Shown piece after piece: positions 46,980 through 58,303 of a DNA stretch of 64,000 nt. A program made the translations under genes and the position numbers. Source of the DNA: Erwinia pyrifoliae DSM 12163 (lineage in GTDB: Bacteria > Pseudomonadota > Gammaproteobacteria > Enterobacterales > Enterobacteriaceae); contig NC_017390.1 in the NCBI RefSeq assembly GCF_000026985.1, positions 2,701,336-2,765,335 on the forward strand. Direction: 5' to 3'. Within the stretch, counting starts at the first letter, position 1. Each line of letters starts with the position of its first letter. The notes beneath the pieces were generated by a model that made no database searches, was not told where the DNA came from, and worked only from the letters and a program-made list of their open reading frames with translations.

Positions 46980-47858
46980 ATGAGCGATGACCATTCACAA
47001 AACAACGACAGTCCCGCCAGTAAAAAGGGATTTTTTACCCTGTTCCTCAACCAGCTTTTCCACGGCGAGCCAAAAAACCGGGACGACCTGCTGGAGCTGA
47101 TCCGCGACTCGGAACAGAATGACCTGATCGATCCGGATACCAGGGACATGCTCGAAGGGGTGATGGATATCGCCGATCAGCGTGTACGTGACATTATGAT
47201 CCCGCGCTCTCAGATGGTCACGCTAAAGCGCAACCAGACGTTGGAAGAGTGTCTGGGGGTGATCATTGAGTCTGCCCACTCGCGCTTCCCGGTTATCAGT
47301 GAAGACAAGGATCATGTTGAAGGCATCCTGATGGCTAAAGATCTGCTGCCGTTTATGAGCAGCGAATCAGAACCCTTCAGTATCGAAAAAGTGCTGCGCG
47401 CTGCCGTGGTAGTCCCCGAAAGCAAGCGCGTCGACCGCATGCTGAAAGAGTTCCGTTCACAGCGCTATCATATGGCCATTGTGATTGATGAATTCGGCGG
47501 CGTCTCCGGGCTGGTCACTATCGAAGATATTCTTGAACTGATCGTCGGTGAGATTGAAGATGAATATGACGACATTGAGGATCGCGATATCCGTCAGTTA
47601 AGCCGTCATACTTACACTATTCGTGCACTGACGCCCATCGAGGACTTCAACGAAGTTTTTGCGACACACTTCAGCGATGACGAAGTGGATACCATCGGCG
47701 GTCTGGTGATGCAAGGCTTTGGCCATCTGCCCGCCCGTGGTGAAAGTGTTGAGATTGATGGTTACCAGTTTAAAGTGGCGATGGCAGATAGCCGACGCAT
47801 TATACAGGTTCACGTCAGAATACCGGAAAACTCGCCGCAACCGACTCTGGAAGAATAA
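46980..47858 (+). CDS. corC: CorC (YbeX), CBS-domain ribosome/ion homeostasis protein
   Basis: 292-residue protein with two CBS domains (about 70-190: [71 protein letters not shown]) and a C-terminal CorC/HlyC domain ([23 protein letters not shown]). It has no membrane helices and has been linked to magnesium/cobalt efflux and more recently to ribosome metabolism. 142 bp after ybeY, with two small hairpins in the gap. Confidence 0.95.
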   Translation: MSDDHSQNNDSPASKKGFFTLFLNQLFHGEPKNRDDLLELIRDSEQNDLIDPDTRDMLEGVMDIADQRVRDIMIPRSQMVTLKRNQTLEECLGVIIESAHSRFPVISEDKDHVEGILMAKDLLPFMSSESEPFSIEKVLRAAVVVPESKRVDRMLKEFRSQRYHMAIVIDEFGGVSGLVTIEDILELIVGEIEDEYDDIEDRDIRQLSRHTYTIRALTPIEDFNEVFATHFSDDEVDTIGGLVMQGFGHLPARGESVEIDGYQFKVAMADSRRIIQVHVRIPENSPQPTLEE

Positions 47859-47866
47859 AATACGCT

Positions 47867-49402
47867 ATGGCAACCGCCTCTATCCGCCAGCGTCAGCAGG
47901 TTCGCCTGCTTTTGGCGCTGATTACGGGTGCCATCGGCACCCTCAGTTTCTCCCCTTACGACTTCTGGCCAGCCGCTGTGGTTTCACTGTTTGGCTTACA
48001 GGCTCTGACGCTGAACCGCACTACCCGACAAGCCTGCGCCATCGGCTTTACGTGGGGTTTTGGCCTGTTTGGTAGTGGAATCAACTGGGTCTATGTCAGT
48101 ATCGCCACTTTTGGTGGCATGCCGGGTACGATTAACGTCTTTCTCGTCGTGCTGCTGGCGGCTTATCTGTCGCTGTATTCCCTGTTGTTTGCGGGGTTAC
48201 TCAACCGCCTGTGTCCGAAGACTTCGCTGCTACGGCTTACGCTTGCGGCACCGGTACTCTGGCAGCTCACTGAATTTTTGCGTGGCTGGGTACTGACCGG
48301 ATTCCCGTGGTTACAGTTTGGCTACAGCCAGATCGGCGGGCCGCTGAAAGGCCTGGCCCCCCTGCTGGGGGTGGAGGGGATCACCTTCCTGCTGATGATC
48401 ATTGCCGGGCTGACAGTTTATGCTGTACTGCTGCGTCGCGTTGCCGCCGCAGTGGCCGCCCTGGCGCTACTGTTGCTGCCTTGGCCACTGCGAACCATTG
48501 ACTGGTTCCAGCCACAGCCGCAGCGAGCGGTAGACGTGGCTTTGGTGCAGGGCAACATTGAGCAATCGCTGAAATGGGATCCCAATCAGCTCATTAACAC
48601 CCTGAAAACTTACACCCGGCTCAGCCGCCCTTATGTGGGTAACACGCCGATTATCATCTGGCCGGAATCTGCCGTTCCCGATCTGGAAACCAACCAGCAG
48701 CCATTTCTGAAAACAATTGATGAACAGCTGCGCACGTCCGGCAGCAGCCTGGTGACCGGCATTGTTGATTCTCGCCTCGAAAATAACCGTTACCACGATT
48801 ACAACTCGATCATCGTGTTGGGTGGTGCACAGCCATATAACTACTTCAGCAGCAGTCGTTACCAGAAAAACCACCTGGTACCTTTTGGCGAGTTCGTGCC
48901 CTTAGAAGCGCTGCTGCGCCCACTGGCTCCCTTCTTTGACCTGCCTATGTCATCATTCAGCCGTGGGTCATACATCCAGCCTCAACTTCAGGTCGCCGGT
49001 TATCACCTTACTGCCGCCATCTGCTATGAAATTGTGCTGGGCGAGCAGGTACGCGATAACTTCCGTCCAGAGACTAACTTCCTGCTGACGATCTCCAATG
49101 ATGCCTGGTTCGGCCATTCGATTGGCCCGTGGCAACATCTGCAAATGGCACGGATGCGCGCGCTGGAACTTGGGCGGCCGTTATTGCGCAGCACTAACAA
49201 TGGCGTGACGGCAGTGGTTAACGCCCGTGGTGACATTGCGCAGATCATCCCTCAATTCGAATCCGGAGTACTGGCGGCGAAAGTGACCCCCACCACCGGG
49301 CTGACGCCGTATGCACGTTTCGGTAACTGGGGTATGTGGATGGTTACCCTATTGTTTGCCGTCACTGGGCTGTTAGTCGTCTGGCGCTCGCGCCGATCCT
49401 GA
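47867..49402 (+). CDS. lnt: Apolipoprotein N-acyltransferase
   Basis: 511-residue inner-membrane enzyme adding the third acyl chain to lipoproteins. Six or more N-terminal helices, then a periplasmic nitrilase domain with the catalytic Glu (IIWPESAVP), Lys ([13 protein letters not shown]) and Cys ([11 protein letters not shown]), and a final C-terminal helix. 8 bp after corC, so in the same operon. LptE and RlpA in this window are substrates of this pathway. Confidence 0.97.
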   Translation: MATASIRQRQQVRLLLALITGAIGTLSFSPYDFWPAAVVSLFGLQALTLNRTTRQACAIGFTWGFGLFGSGINWVYVSIATFGGMPGTINVFLVVLLAAYLSLYSLLFAGLLNRLCPKTSLLRLTLAAPVLWQLTEFLRGWVLTGFPWLQFGYSQIGGPLKGLAPLLGVEGITFLLMIIAGLTVYAVLLRRVAAAVAALALLLLPWPLRTIDWFQPQPQRAVDVALVQGNIEQSLKWDPNQLINTLKTYTRLSRPYVGNTPIIIWPESAVPDLETNQQPFLKTIDEQLRTSGSSLVTGIVDSRLENNRYHDYNSIIVLGGAQPYNYFSSSRYQKNHLVPFGEFVPLEALLRPLAPFFDLPMSSFSRGSYIQPQLQVAGYHLTAAICYEIVLGEQVRDNFRPETNFLLTISNDAWFGHSIGPWQHLQMARMRALELGRPLLRSTNNGVTAVVNARGDIAQIIPQFESGVLAAKVTPTTGLTPYARFGNWGMWMVTLLFAVTGLLVVWRSRRS

Positions 49403-49847
49403 TCCTGTCTCAACGCATTAAACGCGGTCGCGTAGCGCATTAAACGCCACTTTGTCTGCACAGGGCTTAAGCCCTGTGCCACTTCTGCACTGCCCTTCTC
49501 ACTGATAACCAGAGCTGCATAGCTGTTAAAAATGCAGTTGGCACGATGTTTGCTAAAAATAACGTACAGCTGGCGCTGCTCGGGCTGAATCAGCGAAGAC
49601 ATGGCTAACGCATCACAAAAGCTCGCCGCTCGCACTCTGGTAAAACATCGCCAACAGAGCTGCGCTAAATTGGTGCGGCTTAGCTCGCAAAAAAGAAACT
49701 TTTTTGTTTCATACCATTAACATTCAGTTATGTTGATGGGGATTCACAGCGACTTCAGTGCGAATTTCAAACATGTGATCGAGTATAAAATAAACATATT
49801 TCGTCGGCGTCGATCTGTTGAGCGCCCAAACTGCAAAGGAGTTGAAT
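49403..49847 (+). promoter_or_regulatory. lnt-gltI intergenic region
   Basis: 445 bp with no gene. In order it holds a 12-bp direct repeat CGCATTAAACGC (49414-49425 and 49437-49448), a perfect 22-bp palindrome (49458-49479, half-site GCACAGGGCTT), a sigma-54 promoter (49539-49554), and an A/T-rich inverted repeat CAAAAAAG-AAA-CTTTTTTG (49688-49706). The gltI leader would be about 280 nt if transcribed from the sigma-54 promoter. Confidence 0.65.
49539..49554 (+). promoter_or_regulatory. Sigma-54 promoter of gltIJKL
   Basis: TGGCAC (49539-49544), 5 bp, TTGCT (49550-49554): a full match to the -24/-12 consensus TGGCAC-N5-TTGCW. gltIJKL is in the NtrC/sigma-54 nitrogen-starvation regulon in E. 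coli. No canonical NtrC pair (TGCAC-N7-GTGCA) is visible upstream. Confidence 0.7.
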
Positions 49848-50777
49848 ATGAAATTTCGGAAACTGGGGCTTTGCCTGGCCCTGGCAGGCATCGCCTCCGG
49901 TATTGCTCATGCTGAGGACGCTAAAGCACCAGCCGCCGCCGACGCGCAACAGCAAACTCACACTCTGGAAAAAATAGCTAAAAGTGGCGTGATCGTGGTC
50001 GGCCATCGCGAATCGTCCGTCCCCTTCTCCTACTATCATAATCAGCAAAAAGTTGTCGGCTATTCTCAGGATTACTCTGATGCCATCGTCGCAGCTATCA
50101 AGAAGAAGCTGAACAAGCCCGATCTTCAAGTAAAAATGCTGCCTGTTACCTCACAGAACCGTATTCCGCTGTTACAGAACGGAACCTACGACTTCGAATG
50201 CGGCTCCACCACCAACAATATTGAACGCCAGAAACAGGCAAGCTTCTCAAACAGTATTTTTGTGGTCGGTACCCGTTTGCTGGTTAAAAAAGGCGGCGTG
50301 ATCAAAGAATTCGCGGATCTGAAAGGAAAAACCGTTGTCGTGACTTCCGGCACCACCTCTGAGATTTTGCTGAACAAACTGAATGATGAACAGAAAATGG
50401 GCATACGCATCGTCAGTGCTAAAGATCATGGCGACTCCTTCCGTACGCTGGAAAGTGGCCGCGCTGTCGCATTTATGATGGATGACGCCCTGTTAGCGGG
50501 AGAACGCGCCAAAGCGAAAAAACCGTCTGAATGGGAAATCCTCGGTACGCCTCAGTCCCATGAGGCCTACGGCTGTATGCTGCGCAAAGGCGATAACGAA
50601 TTCAAAAAGCTGATGGATGACACCATCGTTCAGGCGCAAACCTCGGGTGAAGCGGCTAAGTGGTTTGACAAATGGTTCAAACAGCCTGTTCCACCGAAAA
50701 ATATGACCATGGACTTCGATCTGTCAGATGACATGAAATCGCTGTTCAAAACGCCGAACGATAAGGCAATGAATTAA
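49848..50777 (+). CDS. gltI: GltI, glutamate/aspartate periplasmic binding protein
   Basis: 309-residue solute-binding protein. Signal peptide MKFRKLGLCLALAGIASGIAHA, cleaved before EDAK; then the SBP family 3 fold with IVVGHRESSVPFSYY, QNRIPLLQNGTYDFECGSTTNN and DDALLAGERAKA. It captures Glu/Asp for GltJKL. ATG at 49848 has AAAGGAG 8 bp upstream and starts the signal peptide; the in-frame start at 49818 would bury it. Confidence 0.97.
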   Translation: MKFRKLGLCLALAGIASGIAHAEDAKAPAAADAQQQTHTLEKIAKSGVIVVGHRESSVPFSYYHNQQKVVGYSQDYSDAIVAAIKKKLNKPDLQVKMLPVTSQNRIPLLQNGTYDFECGSTTNNIERQKQASFSNSIFVVGTRLLVKKGGVIKEFADLKGKTVVVTSGTTSEILLNKLNDEQKMGIRIVSAKDHGDSFRTLESGRAVAFMMDDALLAGERAKAKKPSEWEILGTPQSHEAYGCMLRKGDNEFKKLMDDTIVQAQTSGEAAKWFDKWFKQPVPPKNMTMDFDLSDDMKSLFKTPNDKAMN

Positions 50778-50899
50778 TAATAATAACGCCCAAAATAATT
50801 GGCGAGGCAAAGCGCCTGCATCCTTCAGATGCCTGCATCACCTCTGCACGTTAAGTATGGCGGGTTAAGGGGCGGTATCTCGCCCTATGATTGTTGAAC

Positions 50900-51057
50900 C
50901 CAGGCTCGGACAGACACAGTTCGGCTGATATCGCTAAAGCCATACAGCCTGGCGAAGATGCAAACCGGTCGTTCCCCGGTGCGCATAAATACCCAAAGCA
51001 AAAAGGGTATGGGAGCCTTTCATCAATCTTCAGGGTAGCAGCCGCTACCCTTTTTTT
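50900..51057 (+). ncRNA. sroC: SroC-like small RNA in the gltI-gltJ spacer
   Basis: The 294-bp gltI-gltJ gap ends in a strong intrinsic terminator. In E. coli and Salmonella this spacer gives SroC, a roughly 160-nt sponge RNA for GcvB, released by cleavage of the gltI transcript. Position and terminator agree; the 5' end given is only an estimate, and I could not align the body from memory. Confidence 0.5.
51033..51057 (+). terminator. Intergenic terminator of gltI/SroC
   Basis: GGGTAGC, loop AGCC, GCTACCC, seven T residues. Partial readthrough must feed gltJKL, which starts 15 bp later and gives a way to make more binding protein than permease. Confidence 0.85.
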
Positions 51058-51071
51058 ACCGGAGTGTTTTT

Positions 51072-51809
51072 ATGTCTATCGATTGGAACTGGGGAATATT
51101 TCTGCAAGAGGCCCCGTTCGGTAATACAACCTACCTTGGGTGGCTGTGGTCAGGCTTTCAGGTGACTATTGCCGTCTCGGTCTGCGCCTGGATCATCGCC
51201 CTGTTCGTTGGCTCGTTTTTCGGTATTTTACGAACGGTACCGGGACGGCTGCTTTCGTCTCTCGGCACCTGTTACGTTGAGCTGTTCCGCAATGTGCCGC
51301 TTATTGTTCAATTCTTTATCTGGTATTTGGTGGTACCGGAACTGCTGCCGGAAGATATTGGCATGTGGTTTAAATCTGAAATCGACCCGAATATTCAGTT
51401 TTTTACCTGTTCGGTACTTTGCCTGGGTCTGTTTACTGCTGCCCGCGTTTGCGAGCAGGTGCGTGCAGCCATCCAGTCCCTGCCCAGTGGGCAGAAAAAT
51501 GCCGGCCTGGCGATGGGGCTGACCCTGCCACAAACCTATCGTTACGTCCTTCTACCTAATGCTTATCGGGTCATCGTACCGCCTATGACCTCAGAAATGC
51601 TTAACCTGGTGAAGAACTCGGCGATTGCTTCCACTATCGGCCTGGTTGATATGGCCGCTCAGGCGGGCAAGCTGCTGGACTACTCTGCTCATGCCTATGA
51701 ATCCTTTACCGCGATTACCCTCGCCTATATTGCCATCAACACGGTGATTATGCTGCTGATGGGGCTGGTTGAACGTAAAGTCCGACTGCCCGGCACGGGA
51801 GGAAAATAA
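51072..51809 (+). CDS. gltJ: GltJ, glutamate/aspartate ABC permease
   Basis: 245-residue HisM-type inner-membrane permease with about five helices. Typical segments are [23 protein letters not shown] and the EAA-loop [40 protein letters not shown] that docks onto GltL. Pairs with GltK. The stop overlaps the gltK ATG by one base (TAATG). Confidence 0.97.
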   Translation: MSIDWNWGIFLQEAPFGNTTYLGWLWSGFQVTIAVSVCAWIIALFVGSFFGILRTVPGRLLSSLGTCYVELFRNVPLIVQFFIWYLVVPELLPEDIGMWFKSEIDPNIQFFTCSVLCLGLFTAARVCEQVRAAIQSLPSGQKNAGLAMGLTLPQTYRYVLLPNAYRVIVPPMTSEMLNLVKNSAIASTIGLVDMAAQAGKLLDYSAHAYESFTAITLAYIAINTVIMLLMGLVERKVRLPGTGGK

Positions 51810-52486
51810 TGTACCAATTCGACTGGAGTACTATCGTCCCCAATCTGCCGTGGTTATGGAACGGTATGGTGATAACCCTGAAAATCACCTTTACGGCAAT
51901 AGTTTTCGGCATCATCTGGGGCACTCTGCTGGCGGTTATGCGCCTGTCTTCATTCAAACCCGTAAGCTGGTTCGCCAAAATATACGTCAACCTGTTCCGC
52001 TCGGTGCCGCTGGTGATGGTACTGCTGTGGTTCTACCTGGTGGTACCGGGTTTCCTGCAGCAGGTACTGGGGCTTTCGCCTAAAACCGATATCCGTCTTA
52101 TCTCGGCGATGGTGGCTTTCTCACTGTTTGAAGCCGCCTACTACTCTGAAATTATTCGCGCCGGCATCCTCAGTATTGCGCGTGGCCAGGGCAATGCGGC
52201 GCTGGCGCTCGGGATGACTCAGTGGCAGTCAATGCAGCTGATCGTCCTGCCACAGGCGTTTCGGGCCATGGTGCCGCTGCTGCTGACGCAAGGTATCGTG
52301 CTGTTCCAGGATACGTCACTGGTTTATGTCCTGAGCCTCGCGGACTTCTTCCGTACCGCCGATACCATTGGCGTGAATAACGGTACTGAGATTGAGATGG
52401 TGCTGTTTGCCGGTGCGGTTTACTTCGTTATCAGCCTTAGTGCGTCGCTGTTGGTCAGCTATCTAAAGAAAAAAAGGACTGTTTAA
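51809..52486 (+). CDS. gltK: GltK, glutamate/aspartate ABC permease
   Basis: 225-residue second permease subunit, HisM family. [23 protein letters not shown] and the EAA loop [38 protein letters not shown] are characteristic. Starts on the gltJ stop and is followed immediately by gltL. Confidence 0.97.
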   Translation: MYQFDWSTIVPNLPWLWNGMVITLKITFTAIVFGIIWGTLLAVMRLSSFKPVSWFAKIYVNLFRSVPLVMVLLWFYLVVPGFLQQVLGLSPKTDIRLISAMVAFSLFEAAYYSEIIRAGILSIARGQGNAALALGMTQWQSMQLIVLPQAFRAMVPLLLTQGIVLFQDTSLVYVLSLADFFRTADTIGVNNGTEIEMVLFAGAVYFVISLSASLLVSYLKKKRTV

Positions 52487-53212
52487 ATGATTACCCTGAA
52501 AAATGTTTCTAAGTGGTATGGTCACTTTCAGGTGCTGACCGACTGCACAACCGAAGTTAAAAAAGGTGAAGTTGTGGTGGTTTGCGGTCCTTCCGGCTCC
52601 GGAAAATCGACGCTTATCAAAACGGTAAACGGCCTGGAGCCGGTTCAGCAGGGTGTTATTGAAGTTAACGGCACGGCGGTTAACGACAAAAAAACCAATC
52701 TGGCACAGCTACGTTCGCAAGTAGGCATGGTATTTCAGCATTTCGAACTGTTCCCGCATTTGTCGATAGTCGATAATCTGACGCTGGCTCAGGTGAAGGT
52801 ATTGAAGCGTGACAAGCAAGAAGCGCGCACCAGGGGGCTGAAACTGCTGGATCGCGTTGGCCTTGCTGCCCATGCCAACAAGTTTCCCGGCCAGCTGTCC
52901 GGCGGCCAGCAGCAACGCGTGGCTATTGCCCGCGCCCTCTGTATGGATCCTGTCGCCATGCTGTTCGATGAGCCAACGTCTGCTCTCGACCCGGAAATGA
53001 TCAACGAAGTGCTGGACGTGATGGTGGAGCTGGCTAACGAAGGCATGACCATGATGGTGGTGACCCACGAAATGGGTTTTGCGCGCAAGGTTGCTAACCG
53101 GGTTATCTTTATGGATGAGGGCAAGATCGTTGAGGATTCACCGAAGGATAACTTCTTCAGTAATCCGCAGTCAGAACGCGCAAAGGACTTTCTGGCCAAA
53201 ATCCTTCATTAA
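52487..53212 (+). CDS. gltL: GltL, glutamate/aspartate ABC ATPase
   Basis: 241-residue ATPase. Walker A GPSGSGKST, Q-loop MVFQHFELFPH, signature LSGGQQQRVAIARAL, Walker B AMLFDEPTSALDP, H-loop MMVVTHEM. Directly abuts gltK. Downstream are two hairpins without T runs (stem AGCCTGTGC / GCACAGGCT, 53304-53330, and GCGGTT-A-AACCGC, about 53333-53346) between it and the convergent ybeL. Confidence 0.98.
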   Translation: MITLKNVSKWYGHFQVLTDCTTEVKKGEVVVVCGPSGSGKSTLIKTVNGLEPVQQGVIEVNGTAVNDKKTNLAQLRSQVGMVFQHFELFPHLSIVDNLTLAQVKVLKRDKQEARTRGLKLLDRVGLAAHANKFPGQLSGGQQQRVAIARALCMDPVAMLFDEPTSALDPEMINEVLDVMVELANEGMTMMVVTHEMGFARKVANRVIFMDEGKIVEDSPKDNFFSNPQSERAKDFLAKILH

Positions 53213-53379
53213 TGCCGCCTGCAGCAAGGTGAGTCCGCAGCACCATTCACCATAAAGGCTTATTACACAGCCGGGTAAAGTAGCCAGGGAAGGCGTTCAC
53301 AGCAGCCTGTGCGGAAGTTATGCACAGGCTGGGCGGTTAAACCGCGAGATATTGGGCTGAGCTTGAGCGCGACTGAAAA

Positions 53380-53862
53380 CTAAGGTTCAAACGGCTGACG
53401 CGCAAAGCGATCGTGGCCGCAATGCGGGCAACGCGTCAGCGCTTCCGGGGTGTAAATGGCCCGGGTAAACTGACACTGTTCGCAGACTAAATTTCCCAGC
53501 CCCACCACCTCACCGCTGTGATAGACCCCGTGATGACTCAGATCCTGAAACACTTCGCGCCACTCAAGCTGGCTCTTGTCGGTAATGTCTGCCAGCTCTT
53601 TCCACAAACTCTGGCGGATTACGCGCATAAATACGCTTTCGCCCAGCTCGTGGCGCTGTTCTGCATAGCTACGGGCAAACTCTTCCAGATCGCGGCGCAC
53701 GGCATGCGTCACGTCATCAATTTCACTTCGGGTTAATTCCCCACGGTTAAGCATACGCTGACGCGCACTTTCTACCAGAGCATCAATATCACGTTCACCG
53801 CGCTCCAGGCGCGCCGTCAGCGAAGACACCAGCTCACGATAATACTGAGCGACCTTGTTCAT
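53380..53862 (-). CDS. ybeL: YbeL, DUF1451 zinc-ribbon protein
   Basis: 160-residue cytoplasmic protein. The N-terminal helical part (MNKVAQYYRELVSSLTARLERGERDIDALVESAR) is followed by a conserved DLSHHGVYHSGEVVGLGNLVC and a C-terminal four-cysteine zinc ribbon (CEQCQF...CPHCGH). Function unknown. ATG at 53862 matches E. coli YbeL; an in-frame start at 53901 would add 13 residues. Divergent from leuS, convergent with gltL. Confidence 0.93.
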   Translation of the reverse strand: MNKVAQYYRELVSSLTARLERGERDIDALVESARQRMLNRGELTRSEIDDVTHAVRRDLEEFARSYAEQRHELGESVFMRVIRQSLWKELADITDKSQLEWREVFQDLSHHGVYHSGEVVGLGNLVCEQCQFTRAIYTPEALTRCPHCGHDRFARQPFEP

Positions 53863-54078
53863 AGACACGCCTTTATTGATAACGAAAGTGTATTGACTCA
53901 TTCTAGTGCCTGCGAAAGATTTTCCGTCATTTTGCCGTCATAATTGCCAGCGCGCTTCCAGCTTACAGAGAAATGCCTTTCGGCCGGCCGCTTCCTGTTG
54001 TTGCGCCGGGGACGGATCGGCTATGCTATGCGGATCTGAACGAACACAAAAAATTGATACCAAGGACCACTGGCCACC

Positions 54079-56661
54079 ATGCAAGAGCAATATCGCCCGG
54101 AAGAGATAGAATCCCATGTCCAGCAGCACTGGGACGACAAGCAAACGTTCAAAGTGACCGAGGAAGAAGGTAAAGAGAAGTACTACTGCCTCTCCATGCT
54201 GCCCTATCCTTCTGGTCGCCTACATATGGGCCATGTGCGTAACTACACCATTGGCGACGTGATCTCACGTTATCAGCGCATGCTGGGTAAAAACGTACTC
54301 CAGCCAATCGGTTGGGATGCTTTCGGTCTGCCGGCTGAAGGCGCAGCGGTGAAAAACAATACCGCGCCGGCCCCCTGGACCTATGCCAACATTGACTATA
54401 TGAAGAACCAGCTGAAACTGCTGGGCTTCGGCTATGACTGGAATCGTGAGCTGGCAACCTGCCAGCCGGAGTATTACCGCTGGGAACAGTGGTTCTTCAC
54501 TAAACTGTATGAAAAAGGCCTGGTCTACAAAAAAACCTCTGCGGTGAACTGGTGCCCGCATGACATGACGGTACTGGCTAATGAGCAGGTCATCGACGGC
54601 TGTTGCTGGCGCTGCGATTCCAAAGTTGAGCGCAAAGAGATCCCACAGTGGTTTGTCAAAATCACCGACTATGCTGACGAACTGCTGAACGACCTCGACA
54701 AGCTGGAAAGCTGGCCGGAGCAGGTGAAAACCATGCAGCGCAACTGGATCGGCCGCTCTGAAGGCGTGGAGATCGAGTTCAACGTTATCGACAGCGAAGA
54801 GAAGCTGAGCGTTTACACCACCCGTCCCGACACCTTTATGGGGGTCACCTACCTGGCAGTTGCGGCGGGTCATCCGCTGGCTGCTCAGGCGGCGATGAAC
54901 AATCCGGCGCTGGCGGACTTTATTGCCGAATGCCGTAATACCAAAGTTGCCGAGGCAGATATGGCAACGATGGAGAAGAAAGGCATGGCGACCGGTCTGT
55001 TTGCAGAACATCCGCTGACGGGCGAAAAAGTGCCGGTATGGGTGGCAAACTTTGTGCTGATGGAATATGGCACGGGTGCCGTTATGGCCGTTCCGGGCCA
55101 CGACCAGCGTGACTGGGAGTTTGCCAGCAAATACAGCCTGCCGATCAAAGCGGTTATTCTCGCGGCTGACGGCAGCGCGCCGGATCTGAGCGCATCGGCG
55201 ATGACGGAAAAAGGCACGCTGTTCAACTCTGGTGAATTTGACGGTTTATCGCACGAAGCGGGCTTTGACGCCATTGCCGCCAGGCTGGCGGATAGGGGCG
55301 TCGGCGAGCGTAAGGTGAATTATCGCCTGCGCGACTGGGGCGTGTCGCGCCAGCGTTACTGGGGAGCGCCAATCCCTATGGTCACGCTGGAAGATGGCAC
55401 GGTGATGCCCACGCCGGAAGACCAGTTACCGGTTGTCCTGCCGGAAGATGTGGTAATGGATGGCATTACCAGCCCGATTAAAGCCGATGCAGCGTGGGCG
55501 GAAACTACCGTTAACGGCCAGCCTGCGCTGCGTGAAACCGATACCTTCGACACTTTTATGGAGTCTTCCTGGTACTACGCACGTTACACCTGCCCGGATT
55601 ATGACAAAGGTATGCTGAACCCGGCGGCGGCTAACTACTGGCTGCCGGTGGATCAATACGTGGGCGGTATCGAACACGCTATCATGCACCTGCTCTATTT
55701 CCGCTTTTTCCACAAGTTGCTGCGTGATGCCGGCTTGGTCAATTCTGACGAACCCGCTAAACGTCTGCTGTGTCAGGGCATGGTACTGGCTGACGCGTTC
55801 TATTTCACCGGCAGTAACGGCGAACGCAACTGGGTATCCCCGACTGACGTCAGCGTTGAACGCGATGAAAAGGGGCGCATTACCAAAGCCACCGATAACG
55901 ATGGCCACGAGCTGGTTTATGCCGGCATGAGCAAAATGTCGAAGTCGAAAAACAACGGCATCGACCCTCAGGTGATGGTAGAGCGCTATGGTGCCGATAC
56001 CGTGCGTCTGTTTATGATGTTCGCTTCCCCTGCTGAAATGACCCTTGAGTGGCAGGAGTCCGGCGTTGAGGGAGCTAACCGCTTCCTGAAGCGCGTGTGG
56101 AGACTGGCCTTCGAGCATACGGAAAAAGGCACCGCCACCGCCCTGGACGTTGATGCGCTTAACGATGACCAGAAAGCGCTGCGTCGCGATCTGCATAAAA
56201 CCATCAGCAAAGTATCCGATGATATCGGCCGCCGTCAGACCTTTAATACCGCCATTGCGGCGATAATGGAGCTGATGAACAAGCTGGCGCGTGCGCCACA
56301 GGAAAGCACACAGGACCGGGCATTAATGCAGGAAGCCCTGCTTGCAGTGGTTCGTATGCTTAATCCGTTTACCCCACACGTCAGCTTTGTGCTGTGGCAG
56401 GCGCTGGGCGGCGCGGGAGAAATCGATAACGCTCCCTGGCCACAGGCTGACGAAGCGGCAATGGTGGAAGATTCTCTGCTGGTCGTGGTGCAGGTAAACG
56501 GTAAAGTGCGCGGGAAAATAACCGTTGCCGCTGACGCAACACAGGAACAGGTGCAGGCTCGCGCTGCGCAGGAACATCTGGTGGCCAAATATCTCGATGG
56601 CGTCACCATTCGTAAAGTGATTTATGTGCCGGGCAAGCTGCTTAACCTGGTTGTTGGTTGA
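54079..56661 (+). CDS. leuS: Leucyl-tRNA synthetase
   Basis: 860-residue class Ia synthetase. HIGH variant in [20 protein letters not shown]1 editing domain around 220-415 with [23 protein letters not shown] and [20 protein letters not shown] loop [13 protein letters not shown] near 620, and a C-terminal anticodon-binding domain. Charges tRNA-Leu such as the leuW gene in this window. Same length as E. coli LeuS; 14 bp before lptE. Confidence 0.98.
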   Translation: MQEQYRPEEIESHVQQHWDDKQTFKVTEEEGKEKYYCLSMLPYPSGRLHMGHVRNYTIGDVISRYQRMLGKNVLQPIGWDAFGLPAEGAAVKNNTAPAPWTYANIDYMKNQLKLLGFGYDWNRELATCQPEYYRWEQWFFTKLYEKGLVYKKTSAVNWCPHDMTVLANEQVIDGCCWRCDSKVERKEIPQWFVKITDYADELLNDLDKLESWPEQVKTMQRNWIGRSEGVEIEFNVIDSEEKLSVYTTRPDTFMGVTYLAVAAGHPLAAQAAMNNPALADFIAECRNTKVAEADMATMEKKGMATGLFAEHPLTGEKVPVWVANFVLMEYGTGAVMAVPGHDQRDWEFASKYSLPIKAVILAADGSAPDLSASAMTEKGTLFNSGEFDGLSHEAGFDAIAARLADRGVGERKVNYRLRDWGVSRQRYWGAPIPMVTLEDGTVMPTPEDQLPVVLPEDVVMDGITSPIKADAAWAETTVNGQPALRETDTFDTFMESSWYYARYTCPDYDKGMLNPAAANYWLPVDQYVGGIEHAIMHLLYFRFFHKLLRDAGLVNSDEPAKRLLCQGMVLADAFYFTGSNGERNWVSPTDVSVERDEKGRITKATDNDGHELVYAGMSKMSKSKNNGIDPQVMVERYGADTVRLFMMFASPAEMTLEWQESGVEGANRFLKRVWRLAFEHTEKGTATALDVDALNDDQKALRRDLHKTISKVSDDIGRRQTFNTAIAAIMELMNKLARAPQESTQDRALMQEALLAVVRMLNPFTPHVSFVLWQALGGAGEIDNAPWPQADEAAMVEDSLLVVVQVNGKVRGKITVAADATQEQVQARAAQEHLVAKYLDGVTIRKVIYVPGKLLNLVVG

Positions 56662-56675
56662 TGTCAGGAGGAATT

Positions 56676-57275
56676 GTGCGACATCCGATAGTCTCTCTGT
56701 TACTTAGCATGGCGGTCTTGTTGACCGCCGGATGCGGTTACCATCTGCGCGGCACCACCTCGGTGCCGTCGGAGATGAAAACGCTAATTGTAGATACATC
56801 AGACCCTTATGGCCCGCTGACGCGCGAGGTGCGTGAGCAACTGAGGCTAAACAACGTGACTATTCTCGACAAGCCGGGATTACGTACGGATATGTCTTCG
56901 CTGCGCCTGCAGGGGGAAACCCTCAGTCGAGATACCGCCTCGATTTTCCAGGACGGCAAGACGGCGGAATACTCGATGATGATGACGGTGCGCGCTCAGG
57001 TGCTGGTGCCCAACAAGGGGATCTATCCCATCAGCGCCACCGCGTATCGTTCATTCTTCGACAATCCGCAGGCCGCACTGGCAAAAGACTCCGAGCAGGA
57101 TATTATCGTGAATGAGATGCGTACGCAGGCGGTACAGAAGCTGTTACGTCAGCTGTTGACCGTTCACGAGGCAGAAACCAACCCGGCAGTCAATACGCTT
57201 GACCATACGCCATCGGCCGTCGATCGCTTACCCGTCGATGCGAACACCGTCTCTGACAACTCTTACACCCGATGA
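56676..57275 (+). CDS. lptE: LptE, LPS-assembly lipoprotein
   Basis: 199-residue outer-membrane lipoprotein that plugs the LptD barrel and helps insert LPS. Lipobox LTAGC with Cys20, then [33 protein letters not shown] core and [26 protein letters not shown] start at 56676 with AGGAGG 4 bp upstream; the in-frame TTG/ATG further up lack this site. Overlaps holA by four bases (ATGA). Confidence 0.95.
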   Translation: MRHPIVSLLLSMAVLLTAGCGYHLRGTTSVPSEMKTLIVDTSDPYGPLTREVREQLRLNNVTILDKPGLRTDMSSLRLQGETLSRDTASIFQDGKTAEYSMMMTVRAQVLVPNKGIYPISATAYRSFFDNPQAALAKDSEQDIIVNEMRTQAVQKLLRQLLTVHEAETNPAVNTLDHTPSAVDRLPVDANTVSDNSYTR

Positions 57276-58303
57276 TCAGGATCTACCCTGAACAGCTTGG
57301 CGCGCAGCTTCGTGAGGGGCTGCGCGCCTGCTATTTATTAAGCGGCAGTGAACCTTTGCTGTTGCAGGAAGCACAGGATGCTATTCGCGCAGCAGCCCAA
57401 CAGCAGGGGTTTACCGAGCACGTTAGCGTGGCGCTGGAAACCGGGACCGACTGGCAGGAGATTTTCTCTACCTGTCAGGCATTAAGCCTGTTCGCCAGCC
57501 GCCAAACGTTGCTGCTCACTCTGCCTGAAAATGGCCCGAATGCAGCGATGAGTGAACAGCTGCTCACCCTTTCTACCCTGCTGCACAGCGATATCCTGCT
57601 GATTTTGCGCGCAGCCCGACTGACCAAAGCACAGGAAAACAGCGCCTGGTACAAAGCCCTTAGCGCCAATGCGGTCGTGGTTCCCTGTCAGACATCGGAA
57701 CACGGGCAGCTGCCACGCTGGGTCACTATCCGGGCGAAGAAGCTGAACCTGACGCTGGATGATGCAGCAAATCAGCTGCTGTGCTACTGCTACGAGGGTA
57801 ATCTGCTGGCGCTTTCTCAGGCGCTGGAACGGCTTTCGCTAATGTGGCCAGACGGCAAGCTGACGCTGCCACGCGTCGAGCAGGCGGTAAACGATGCAGC
57901 ACATTTCACCCCGTTCCACTGGGTGGATGCTTTGCTGGCGGGCAAAAGCAAACGTGCGCTGCATATTCTGCGCCAAATGCGTGCTGAAGACATCGAGCCG
58001 GTGATCCTGCTGCGCACCCTGCAACGCGACCTGCTGCTGCTGCTGACGTTACAGCGACAGATGGCGCATACCCCAGCGCGCACCCTGTTCGATCAGCATC
58101 GCGTGTGGCAAAACCGCCGTGCGCTATTTAGTGAGGCTCTGCAACGCCTCACCGCCGCACAGCTGGCTCAGGCGATAACACTGCTGACCCATACAGAGTT
58201 GACGTTGAAGCAGGATTATGGCCAGACCGTCTGGGCGGAGCTGGAAACACTGGCGCTGATATTATGTCTCCCCACTTTCCCGGCGAGTTTCTGTAATGCG
58301 TGA
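57272..58303 (+). CDS. holA: HolA, DNA polymerase III delta subunit
   Basis: 343-residue clamp-loader subunit that opens the beta clamp. AAA+-like N-terminal region with [20 protein letters not shown] and the beta-interacting [18 protein letters not shown], then a helical C-terminal collar. Same length as E. coli HolA. Overlaps lptE by 4 bp and nadD by 8 bp, so lptE-holA-nadD are coupled. Confidence 0.97.
   Translation: MIRIYPEQLGAQLREGLRACYLLSGSEPLLLQEAQDAIRAAAQQQGFTEHVSVALETGTDWQEIFSTCQALSLFASRQTLLLTLPENGPNAAMSEQLLTLSTLLHSDILLILRAARLTKAQENSAWYKALSANAVVVPCQTSEHGQLPRWVTIRAKKLNLTLDDAANQLLCYCYEGNLLALSQALERLSLMWPDGKLTLPRVEQAVNDAAHFTPFHWVDALLAGKSKRALHILRQMRAEDIEPVILLRTLQRDLLLLLTLQRQMAHTPARTLFDQHRVWQNRRALFSEALQRLTAAQLAQAITLLTHTELTLKQDYGQTVWAELETLALILCLPTFPASFCNA

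Noticed and set aside
49458..49479. Canonical NtrC enhancer for gltI
   Set aside because: The arms are 13 bp apart rather than 7, so the palindrome does not fit the NtrC consensus; kept only as a curiosity in the findings.
53304..53346. Terminators between gltL and ybeL
   Set aside because: Two good hairpins but neither is followed by a T run, so they are noted with gltL rather than called as terminators.
54265..55101. 278-codon minus-strand reading frame in leuS
   Set aside because: Antisense shadow of leuS; no motif or start signal.
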